5,332 nucleotides of DNA, from NCBI GenBank assembly GCA_937896185.1, contig CALBMG010000046.1, positions 1 to 5,332 of the forward strand, written 5' to 3'. A program made the translations under genes and the position numbers. The DNA is from an uncultured Microbacteriaceae bacterium. GTDB lineage: Bacteria > Actinomycetota > Actinomycetes > Actinomycetales > Microbacteriaceae. A model generated the notes under the pieces. It saw nothing but the letters and a program-made list of their open reading frames with translations, had not been told where the DNA came from and did not search any database. Position 1 is the first letter of the stretch; the number at the start of each line of letters is the position of its first letter. Below, in pieces: positions 1 through 5,332 of this stretch.

Positions 1-171
1 CAGTCGGTTATGTCTTCGGTTGGTGTTGCGATTTTCGGAACAGTGTTTTTCCACTTCGCAACCCTGGGTCAGGCAGACGCCGGCTTCCGCAACGCGCTAA
101 TCGTGCAACTAGTTTTGCTGGGTCTCTTCGTTGTAATTTCTACAGTGTTACCGAAAAGATCCAGTCACTAA
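1..171 (+). CDS. C-terminal end of an MFS transporter, probably DHA2 (EmrB/QacA) drug efflux family
   Basis: Only the last 56 codons and the TAA stop are present; the gene begins before the window. The peptide starts QSVMSSVGVAIFGTVFF, which resembles the penultimate helix region of 14-helix DHA2 drug:proton antiporters (family pattern Q-x-x-G-x-x-GVA-x-x-GTVFF). A short polar loop follows (GQADAGFRNAL), then a final hydrophobic helix at about residues 33-51 of the fragment, and a basic tail (PKRSSH) that suits a cytoplasmic C-terminus. The stop lies only 18 bases before the amidase gene on the same strand, so the two are probably co-transcribed. The substrate cannot be told from this piece. 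GC is about 49%, lower than the rest of the window. Family is inferred from this short match; another MFS subfamily is possible. Confidence 0.72.
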   Translation, partial: QSVMSSVGVAIFGTVFFHFATLGQADAGFRNALIVQLVLLGLFVVISTVLPKRSSH

Positions 172-177
172 ATATCT

Positions 178-182
178 GGGAG
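178..182 (+). promoter_or_regulatory. Ribosome binding site for the amidase gene
   Basis: GGGAG lies 7 bases before the GTG at 190. This is the only purine-rich element in the 18-base gap after the transporter stop, and it supports GTG at 190 as the start codon. Confidence 0.7.
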
Positions 183-189
183 CAAAAGA

Positions 190-2193
190 GTGTCGCAAAA
201 GTTTCCTGTTGTTGATAAGACCATCGCCGAGCTGCGCGCTGCACTGGAGGCTGGCCAAGTAACTTCGGTTCAGCTGGTTGAGGCTTACCTCGAGCGAATT
301 GCGACCTACGATTCAGCTGGAATCAAACTCAACTCGATCGTTGAGCTAAACGAGAATGCGCTCGCGGAGGCGGCGGCATCTGACGCCCGCCGTGCCGCTG
401 GAAAAACTTTTGGCCCGCTCGATGGTATTCCGTTCACCGCGAAAGACTCCTACAAGGTAAAAGGCATGACTGTGGCTGCCGGTTCACCAGCCTTCGAACA
501 CCTGGTTGCAACTTCGGACGCATTCTCGATCAAGGTTCTGCGCGAAGCGGGCTGTGTGCTGATTGGTCTAACCAACATGCCACCGATGGCGAACGGTGGA
601 ATGCAGCGCGGTGTCTATGGTCGCGCCGAGAGCCCCTACAACCCCGACTTTCTGACCGCCGCTTTTGGCTCGGGTTCATCCAACGGTTCGGGCACTGCCA
701 CGGCCGCCAGCTTTGCCGCATTCGGGCTGGGCGAAGAAACCTGGTCGTCGGGTCGTGCCCCGGCATCGAACAACGGATTGTGCGCCTATACCCCGTCGCG
801 CGGCGTAATTTCAGTGCGTGGAAACTGGCCGCTGGTTCCCACGATGGACGTCGTCGTCCCCCACACGCGCACCATGACCGACATGCTGGAACTGCTCAAC
901 GTCGTCGTTGATGATGACGACGACACTCGCGGTGATTTTTGGCGCACCCAGCCCTGGATTTTGATTCCCAAGAGCTCGGCGTTGCGCCCCCGCAACTACG
1001 AACGACTGGAAAACCGTGACGCGCTCGCAGGAAAAACAGTGGGCGTGCCTCGGATGTACATCAACAAGGACACCGATTCGACCGATCAGATCGTGACCCG
1101 CGACAGCGTCATCGAGCTGTGGGAATCGGCCCGTGCAGACCTCGAAGCCGCCGGCGCCACCGTATTGGAAGTCGATTTCCCCGTCGTCACCAACTATGAA
1201 GCCAAGGGCACTGGCGACCTGGTCACACGCGGGTTGGTCCCCGCCGAGTTCGCCGAACGCGAACTCATGGATCTGGTGGTGTGGTCGTGGAACGACTTCC
1301 TCGACGCCAACGCCGACCCGCAGTTGCACGCCTTGGCTGACGTCGACGGCCCCGCAATTTTCCCCGTACCCACCGGCTCGGTTCCCGGGCAATACGACGA
1401 CCACAAACACCGATACGCACCGGATGACGTGGACCTCGCCGACTATGTGACCTTTGCCGCCGAACAGGGTGTTCCCGAGCTGGTCGATATTCCCACGATT
1501 CGCGACGGCGTCATCGGTCTGGAAGAGGCTCGACGAATCGACCTTGAACAGTGGATGAACCTGCTGGGGCTCGATGTGATTGTGTTCCCCGCGGCGGCCG
1601 ATGTCGGGCCTGCCGACGCCGACGTGAACCTGGATTCGGCCCAGGACGCGTGGCGTAACGGCGTGTGGGTGTCGAATGGCAACCTCGTTCCTCGCCACCT
1701 GGGAATCCCCACTGTCACCGTGCCGATGGGTGTCATGTCGGATATCGGGATGCCGGTGGGACTCACCTTCGCGGGTCGCTCATACGAAGACAACGCACTG
1801 CTGTCGTACGGTTGGGCGTTTGAACAGGTTCGTTCACGCCGTGTGGCCGCGCCTCGGACCCCCGAATTGCCCGATCTCGACTGGGTATCGACCGGCATCA
1901 CGAGCACGAACGAGGTCACGCTCGAGGTTTCCGCCGAACTGCACGACACCGTTGTAACCGCGCACGTTCACACCACAGCGAGCGAGGTCGCGATCACGAT
2001 CAACGGCGTCAACGCGGCGATCGAATCGTCCGCCAATGGCACGCTGATCGCGAGCGCACAGATCGACCCCGCAGAGCTCGATCGACTGCACAGCGAATGG
2101 CGTGGGAACTATGGCCAGATTGTCACGGTTGTTGTTCGAGGCGCGGACGACGAGGTATTGGGTCAGACCGTCATCGTCGGTGGTGTGGCCTAG
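190..2193 (+). CDS. Amidase-signature (AS) family hydrolase with C-terminal extension
   Basis: A 667-residue amide hydrolase of the amidase-signature family, related to GatA and fatty acid amide hydrolase. The Ser-cisSer-Lys triad is readable: Lys85 in FTAKDSY, cis-Ser163 in the Gly/Ser-rich stretch FGSGSSNGSG, and nucleophile Ser187 in EETWSSGRAP. The 24-residue spacing between the two serines equals that in GatA and FAAH. The usual DTGGSIR motif is replaced by EETWSSGR, which I recognise from an actinobacterial/fungal amidase subgroup. The conserved C-terminal part of the fold (HLGIPTVTVPMG, MPVGLTFAG) is at about 503-530. Residues about 570-667 form an extra Val/Thr-rich, probably beta-stranded domain beyond the usual 450-550 residues. 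There is an Asp run at 241-245. No signal peptide is seen, so the enzyme is probably cytoplasmic. The GTG start has a good ribosome binding site. It follows the MFS gene by 18 bases; a link between uptake or export and amide hydrolysis is only inferred. Substrate unknown. Confidence 0.93.
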   Translation: MSQKFPVVDKTIAELRAALEAGQVTSVQLVEAYLERIATYDSAGIKLNSIVELNENALAEAAASDARRAAGKTFGPLDGIPFTAKDSYKVKGMTVAAGSPAFEHLVATSDAFSIKVLREAGCVLIGLTNMPPMANGGMQRGVYGRAESPYNPDFLTAAFGSGSSNGSGTATAASFAAFGLGEETWSSGRAPASNNGLCAYTPSRGVISVRGNWPLVPTMDVVVPHTRTMTDMLELLNVVVDDDDDTRGDFWRTQPWILIPKSSALRPRNYERLENRDALAGKTVGVPRMYINKDTDSTDQIVTRDSVIELWESARADLEAAGATVLEVDFPVVTNYEAKGTGDLVTRGLVPAEFAERELMDLVVWSWNDFLDANADPQLHALADVDGPAIFPVPTGSVPGQYDDHKHRYAPDDVDLADYVTFAAEQGVPELVDIPTIRDGVIGLEEARRIDLEQWMNLLGLDVIVFPAAADVGPADADVNLDSAQDAWRNGVWVSNGNLVPRHLGIPTVTVPMGVMSDIGMPVGLTFAGRSYEDNALLSYGWAFEQVRSRRVAAPRTPELPDLDWVSTGITSTNEVTLEVSAELHDTVVTAHVHTTASEVAITINGVNAAIESSANGTLIASAQIDPAELDRLHSEWRGNYGQIVTVVVRGADDEVLGQTVIVGGVA

Positions 2194-2239
2194 AACCTGC
2201 ATGCTGTGCCGAATTTCGGATGATGCGGCGGCAGTACAC

Positions 2240-2256
2240 CCCGCTAAAATAGTGGG
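2240..2256 (+). repeat. Small inverted repeat (hairpin) in the gap between amidase and lipoprotein genes
   Basis: CCCGCTA (2240-2246) and TAGTGGG (2250-2256) pair over seven positions, one of them a G-T wobble, around an AAA loop. No T-run follows, so it is not a standard intrinsic terminator. It overlaps the candidate -10 element at 2245-2250 and could be an operator or chance. A second weak dyad, CCGA-ATT-TCGG, lies just upstream at 2209-2219. Nothing else is seen in the 117-base gap. Confidence 0.35.
2245..2250 (+). promoter_or_regulatory. Candidate -10 promoter element for the ECF transporter operon
   Basis: TAAAAT fits the actinobacterial -10 pattern TAnnnT and is the most AT-rich spot in the gap. 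Transcription would start near 2257 and give a leader of about 50 bases. No convincing -35 hexamer is found 16-18 bases upstream, so this is a guess from position and composition. Confidence 0.35.
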
Positions 2257-2302
2257 CAGAACACCTGTCGACGCCGATGTGGTCGTTGCCCATTTCACCA
2301 TC

Positions 2303-2307
2303 GGAGA
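2303..2307 (+). promoter_or_regulatory. Ribosome binding site for the lipoprotein gene
   Basis: GGAGA ends 3 bases before the ATG at 2311. The spacing is a little short but usable, and the resulting protein starts with a proper lipoprotein signal peptide, which supports this start. Confidence 0.65.
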
Positions 2308-2310
2308 ATC

Positions 2311-2835
2311 ATGTCACACGCTCGTTCATTCGTCGCCGGATTTGGCGCCGCCGCACTCGCCCTGACCTTGGCAGGTTGCCAGTCGGGCGCCCCCACCGCA
2401 GCAGAAACGAACATCACGACCCCCGCAGTGTGTGCCGGTGTCGAGATCGTCATCGATTACGACCTGTTGGGGGCGAACCGCGTCGAGGAATGCGTGGCCA
2501 TCGCCGAGGGTGACACCATCACCGCTTCCGAAGCCCTGGGCGAGCTGGGAATCACCACCGAGGGCACGGCCGATTACGGTGACGCGGTTATCTGCCGCAT
2601 CGATGGACAACCCTCCGCCACGGAAGAGTTCACTGTCGAAGGCGAAGACCCCTACCTCGAAACCTGCGCCACCATGCCCCCCGCATTTGCATATTGGGCA
2701 ATGTGGATTTCCACCCCCGACGCACCCGAGTGGGCATATGCAATGGAGGGCGTGACCACACAACTGGTCGGCCCCGGTGACGCACTTGGTTTCATGTTCA
2801 GCACAGCCGGTGCGACCCCCACTCCTGCCAGCTAA
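2311..2835 (+). CDS. Secreted lipoprotein with transcobalamin-like (DUF4430-type) domain; ECF transporter accessory component
   Basis: A 174-residue lipoprotein expected on the outer face of the cytoplasmic membrane. Residues 1-22 are a signal peptide: basic His3/Arg5, then a hydrophobic run. LAGC at 20-23 is the lipobox, with Cys23 the lipidated residue. The mature part has four more cysteines (41, 61, 95, 119), which could form two disulfides. The order of motifs resembles DUF4430/transcobalamin C-terminal-like domains of actinobacterial lipoproteins: VEIVIDYDLLG and VEECV, then AVICRIDGQPS at 92-102, an aromatic patch with YWAMW at 128-132 and Trp141, and GPGDALGFMF at 154-163. The C-terminus is a short Thr/Pro/Ala tail. 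It lies 9 bases before the ECF energizing gene and probably helps capture that transporter's ligand, which comparative genomics predicts to be cobalamin or a relative. The lipoprotein call is firm; ligand and domain name are inferred. Confidence 0.85.
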   Translation: MSHARSFVAGFGAAALALTLAGCQSGAPTAAETNITTPAVCAGVEIVIDYDLLGANRVEECVAIAEGDTITASEALGELGITTEGTADYGDAVICRIDGQPSATEEFTVEGEDPYLETCATMPPAFAYWAMWISTPDAPEWAYAMEGVTTQLVGPGDALGFMFSTAGATPTPAS

Positions 2836-2844
2836 CCTCGTCGT

Positions 2845-4638
2845 ATGACTCGTCGCCGCAGCTTTGACCCGCGACCGCTGCGGTTTGCGCTGTGGGGTTC
2901 GGCAATTTTTGTGACGCTGCGGCTGGTGTACCGTTCGGTGTTCAATGGCGCTGGCGGCGAGACCGTGTTGTGGAACGTCCCGGTGATGCGACTTCCAGAC
3001 CCGCTGTCCACCGTCGCTTTCGGGGGCGCGGTCAGTGCCGAGGGGCTGTGGGCTGCGGCCGTGAGCGCACTTCCCGTGGCGTTGTTCCTCGTCACCTGGG
3101 GAGCCCTTCTGGCGTTCGTCGACTTCCGTCGAATTCTGCGAGTACTGCGCCACAGTGTTCACGGGCGTTCGATTCTGACAGCGTTAGGAATCATGCTGTC
3201 TGCTTTTCCCGCGGTCGTTGAATCGGTCGGCACGGTCCGACACAGTGCACGACTTCGAGGCGTGCGCGGAATCCGTGCAGCCGCACTGGTCGTCTCCGCC
3301 GTGGTGACCCGCAGCGTGGAACTGGCAGTAACCACCGGTGCGGCCATGGAAGCAAGGGGGTTCGGCCACGCCTCGGATCGGGCAACCGGCATGTGCGAAT
3401 TCCCGGTCGAGGCGCGTCAACTGAGCCTCTACCACGGTGATCGATTGATCATTGGCGAACTAGACCTCAGCTGCACGCCTGGCAGTGTGACCCTGGTTAC
3501 CGGCGACACGGGTTCGGGCAAAACTACACTGCTGCGGGCACTGGCCGGGCAATTCCAGCACCTCGACGGTGGAACTCAAATCGGCGTCCTGCACGTGGGG
3601 GCAGTTGACCGTCGTGCCACGCCGCCCCGAGATACCGCACATTTTGTGGGCTTTGTCCCCCAAGACCCGCGCACCTCGTTTATCACCGAAACGGTCACCG
3701 ACGAGCTCGTAATCTCGGCCGAACTGTCCGGCGGTGAACTCGATGCGGCCCACTACCGTGCGACGACCATCGCCACGGAATTGGGAATCACACACCTGCT
3801 GCAGCGCAGCACCGCATCCCTGTCGTCGGGCGAGGCGACCATGGTCGCCATTGCCGCAGCACTCGTCGTCCAACCCACAGTGCTGATCCTGGACGAGCCC
3901 TTGGCCGACCTCGATGACATCGCACGTGACACTGTGGTGTCCGCGCTGACTCGAATCACAGAACACACCCACATCGCGGTGGTCGTCAGCGAACACCGCA
4001 CCGCACGGCTTCACGAACTGGCCACCACGGTAGTCCGACTGTCCGACGGACGTGCACACATCGGCGGACTCGAACTGTGCGAGCCCACCCTTTTCGCGGA
4101 CACTACCGGGGTGCCGAGCCAATCACTGCGGGCCGTCCTGGGTCCCAACGGTGTGGGAAAAACCACTGTGCTGTCCCGTGCCGCTGCGGCTGACCCCGGC
4201 ATTGCTCTCGTTCCCGAACGTGCCGCCGACCTGCTGTTGACAACAACCGTTGCCGCAGATTGTGCACTCAACGACCGTGCGCGTCGACTGCCCCGTGGCG
4301 CAACGTGGGGTCGCATTCAGACGATCTCTGACGGCTCGATTTCGCCCCAGCAGCACCCCCATGATCTGTCAACCGGCCAACAGTTGCTCGTTGCACTCGC
4401 CATCCAAACTGCACACAACCCTGAACACCTCATGGTGGACGAACCCACGCGCGGTCTTGACGCCAACACTCGGGATCGAATAGTCGCGGTGGTGCACCAC
4501 CTCTCAGAGCACCGGCTCGTGACCATCGCCACACACGACACAGAATTTGTGTCCCAGCTGAGCGCCACGATCATCCCCATGCCCACACGTGAATCGGTCG
4601 ACGAGCGCACCGTCGCCAGCGCTGGGGTTACCGCATGA
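2845..4638 (+). CDS. ECF transporter energizing module: T component fused to two ABC ATPase domains (CbrV-CbrU type)
   Basis: A 597-residue single-chain motor for an ECF vitamin transporter. Residues 1-180 are an EcfT/CbiQ-like membrane part with hydrophobic segments at about 13-32, 66-92, 108-128 and 144-166, and the coupling motif MEARGFG at 168-174. ATPase 1: Walker A GDTGSGKT 220-227, Q-loop Gln273, signature LSSGE 326-330, Walker B LILDE with Asp350/Glu351, switch His384. ATPase 2: Walker A GPNGVGKT 433-440, signature LSTGQ 508-512, Walker B LMVDE with Asp532/Glu533, D-loop RGLD 536-539, switch His564. Both sites look catalytically complete, but the Q-loop residue of ATPase 2 is Glu458 and about 28 residues between Walker A and Q-loop are missing compared with ATPase 1. 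T and A components are usually separate proteins. No Shine-Dalgarno is seen at ATG 2845; the lipoprotein stop is in the same frame three codons upstream, so this is the first possible start and coupled translation is likely. Known annotation of such sets is a predicted cobalamin transporter. Confidence 0.92.
   Translation: MTRRRSFDPRPLRFALWGSAIFVTLRLVYRSVFNGAGGETVLWNVPVMRLPDPLSTVAFGGAVSAEGLWAAAVSALPVALFLVTWGALLAFVDFRRILRVLRHSVHGRSILTALGIMLSAFPAVVESVGTVRHSARLRGVRGIRAAALVVSAVVTRSVELAVTTGAAMEARGFGHASDRATGMCEFPVEARQLSLYHGDRLIIGELDLSCTPGSVTLVTGDTGSGKTTLLRALAGQFQHLDGGTQIGVLHVGAVDRRATPPRDTAHFVGFVPQDPRTSFITETVTDELVISAELSGGELDAAHYRATTIATELGITHLLQRSTASLSSGEATMVAIAAALVVQPTVLILDEPLADLDDIARDTVVSALTRITEHTHIAVVVSEHRTARLHELATTVVRLSDGRAHIGGLELCEPTLFADTTGVPSQSLRAVLGPNGVGKTTVLSRAAAADPGIALVPERAADLLLTTTVAADCALNDRARRLPRGATWGRIQTISDGSISPQQHPHDLSTGQQLLVALAIQTAHNPEHLMVDEPTRGLDANTRDRIVAVVHHLSEHRLVTIATHDTEFVSQLSATIIPMPTRESVDERTVASAGVTA
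4624..4627 (+). promoter_or_regulatory. Ribosome binding site for the S-component gene
   Basis: GGGG inside the 3' end of the preceding gene lies 7 bases before ATG 4635. With the ATGA stop/start overlap at 4635-4638 it decides this start and points to coupled translation. Confidence 0.5.
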
Positions 4639-5332
4639 CCACACACCCGGCCATTCACAGCACACCACACACGTTCTGGGTCCACCATGCGCCCCTGATT
4701 CTCGCCAGCATCGGTGCCGTTGGCGCGTTTGCGTGGCCACTTTTCACGACCGCGCACATCGACGATGGTGACCTGGCGGCACCCGCAATCGCCGTGGCGT
4801 TGGTGCCGGTGCTCGCGGTCATCACCTCCCTGTTGCTGGACTCCCACCTGCGCAGCGCCCACACCATCGCCCTGCTGGGCGTGCTCGCCGCCGTGGGTGC
4901 GGCAGTGCGCATCGGAGGAACTGGCGTGGGCGGACTCGAGGCCGTATTCGTCGTCCTAATCCTCGCGGGCTATGCCCTTGGTGCCCGATTCGGGCTGGTG
5001 CTGGGAATGCTCACCATCCTGGGCTCGGGAATCATCATGGGCGGAATCGGACCATGGACAGCCTTCCAGATGTTCGCTGCTGGCTGGGTTGGTGCGGGCG
5101 ATGGTTTGTTGGTACTGGACCGTAACCAAGACGGCAGCATCAACGATGGTTCTGAGTTGTTTGGAACCTCGACGGTGTTGGCTGACGGCAGCAAAGCCGT
5201 TGACGGCTACCAAGCACTGGCGCAGCTAGACACCAACCAAGACGGTGTTATCAGCAGCGCTGATGCGCAGTTTGCCAAGTTGGGCGTTTGGATTGACAGC
5301 AATGCAGATGGTCAAACCGGTGCAGGGGAAGT
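4635..5332 (+). CDS. ECF transporter S (substrate-binding) component, CbrT type, 5' part only; runs in frame into RTX-like sequence
   Basis: The reading frame stays open to the window edge (232 complete codons). Residues 1-155 look like the membrane S component of the ECF transporter encoded just upstream: hydrophobic segments at about 18-38, 50-68, 76-92, 101-116 and 118-138, then GGIGPWTAFQMFAAGWVGAG at 136-155, a pattern typical of actinobacterial vitamin S components. The ATG overlaps the preceding stop (ATGA), as expected for the last gene of the operon. A complete protein of this type should continue with at least one more membrane segment. Instead, from residue 156 the frame encodes DGLLVLDRNQDGSINDGSE and two further EF-hand-like loops, typical of RTX/haemolysin-type calcium-binding proteins, and GC drops. 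The coding assignment up to about 5099 is solid; the remainder probably belongs to another organism through misassembly. The predicted ligand, cobalamin, rests on gene context alone. Confidence 0.85.
   Translation, partial: MTTHPAIHSTPHTFWVHHAPLILASIGAVGAFAWPLFTTAHIDDGDLAAPAIAVALVPVLAVITSLLLDSHLRSAHTIALLGVLAAVGAAVRIGGTGVGGLEAVFVVLILAGYALGARFGLVLGMLTILGSGIIMGGIGPWTAFQMFAAGWVGAGDGLLVLDRNQDGSINDGSELFGTSTVLADGSKAVDGYQALAQLDTNQDGVISSADAQFAKLGVWIDSNADGQTGAGE
5076..5103 (+). other. Probable chimeric junction (S component to RTX-like sequence)
   Basis: Within these 28 bases the protein changes from ECF S component to RTX-like repeat protein without a frameshift. The residues A-A-G-W-V-G-A-G would be acceptable in both families: S components often have AAGWVG before the next helix, and RTX proteins often have TGW followed by GDGLLVLD. 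Codons turn from GC-rich third positions to mixed ones here (GCT GCT GGC TGG GTT GGT), which suggests the break may lie near 5076 rather than 5100. No target-site duplication, insertion-sequence end or attachment-like repeat is seen. Confidence 0.7.
5100..5332 (+). other. RTX/haemolysin-type calcium-binding protein fragment with EF-hand-like loops
   Basis: The translated segment (residues 156-232 of the open frame) carries three loops with Asp/Asn/Asp-Gly at positions 1, 3, 5 and 6: D162-x-N-x-D-G with the following GSELFG, D199-x-N-x-D-G ending at Asp210, and D221-x-N-x-D-G ending at Glu232. The order, loop then GSELFG, LADGSKA-DGY-AL, second loop, A-F--LGVW, third loop, is the one seen in large secreted RTX adhesins and haemolysin-type proteins of proteobacteria. 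These are secreted proteins, not membrane S components. GC is about 54% against about 67% just upstream. Both ends of the segment are incomplete. Confidence 0.75.

Noticed and set aside
895..935. Asp-codon run (GATGATGACGACGAC) as a tandem repeat or calcium-binding motif in the amidase
   Set aside because: It is a short acidic loop of five Asp with mixed codons, lacks the spacing of an EF-hand, and sits in a variable surface loop of the amidase fold.
811..1698. Long open frame of 295 codons on the - strand inside the amidase gene
   Set aside because: It lies entirely opposite a strongly supported amidase, its protein has no recognisable family and odd runs of Val and Gly, and long antisense frames are common in GC-rich genes.
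2199..2226. Intrinsic terminator after the amidase gene
   Set aside because: The stem is only four pairs (CCGA/TCGG) with a weak outer GCAT/ATGC pairing, and no T-run follows.
2194..2310. Cobalamin riboswitch upstream of the predicted cobalamin transporter operon
   Set aside because: The gap is only 117 bases, shorter than a complete cobalamin riboswitch, and I see no B12-box-like sequence in it.
2326..3162. Open frame of 278 codons on the - strand across the lipoprotein and ECF genes
   Set aside because: It covers two well-supported genes on the other strand and encodes a low-complexity Gly/His/Cys-rich product without a known domain.
3460..4122. Open frame of 220 codons on the - strand opposite the first ATPase domain
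   Set aside because: It is an antisense shadow of the ABC domain; the Walker, signature and switch motifs are all on the + strand.
4317..4862. Open frame of 181 codons on the - strand across the end of the ECF motor and the start of the S component
   Set aside because: It opposes two genes that join by ATGA overlap, and its product has no recognisable features.
5040..5130. Insertion sequence or phage attachment site as the cause of the right-hand junction
   Set aside because: No terminal inverted repeats, direct repeats or transposase sequence are visible, and the frame passes through without disruption, which fits a join at shared sequence better.

Overview
The window looks like actinobacterial DNA. 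Its GC content is about 66% over most of its length, it uses a GTG start, and it carries a gene set typical of Actinobacteria: a DHA2-type MFS transporter, an amidase of the subfamily shared by actinobacteria and fungi, and an ECF vitamin transporter cluster with an accessory lipoprotein. A high-GC actinobacterium, perhaps from a freshwater or other environmental metagenome, is my best guess, but the genus cannot be read from the sequence.

Layout, all on the + strand. Positions 1-171 are the last 56 codons of a membrane transporter, probably a DHA2/EmrB-QacA drug:proton antiporter. After an 18-base gap a GTG-started gene (190-2193) encodes a 667-residue amidase-signature hydrolase with the full Lys85-Ser163-Ser187 triad and a C-terminal beta-rich extension. 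A 117-base gap (2194-2310) has a possible -10 element inside a small hairpin and then a ribosome binding site. A second operon follows: a lipoprotein with a transcobalamin-like (DUF4430-type) domain (2311-2835), a single-chain ECF energizing module joining the membrane T component to two ABC ATPase domains (2845-4638), and, overlapping it by ATGA, an ECF substrate-binding (S) component that begins at 4635. This set matches what comparative genomics has called the predicted cobalamin ECF transporter (CbrT/CbrU/CbrV plus an additional lipoprotein). The lipoprotein would capture the ligand outside, the S component would carry it through the membrane, and the T-A-A protein would drive release with ATP.

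The main anomaly is at the right edge. The S component is normal up to about residue 149-155 (to about 5081-5099). It then continues in frame, with no stop, into sequence typical of proteobacterial RTX/haemolysin-type calcium-binding proteins, with three EF-hand-like Asp/Asn-rich loops. GC falls from about 67% to about 54% at the same point. The two families share a Gly-Trp-Val-Gly-Ala-Gly type stretch exactly at the join, so an assembly chimera at a short shared sequence is the most likely explanation. A genuine gene fusion is less likely. The last 230 bases should not be assigned to the actinobacterial host without read-level support.

I saw no rRNA, tRNA, CRISPR array, insertion sequence or attachment site. 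The gap before the lipoprotein gene is too short for a complete cobalamin riboswitch.
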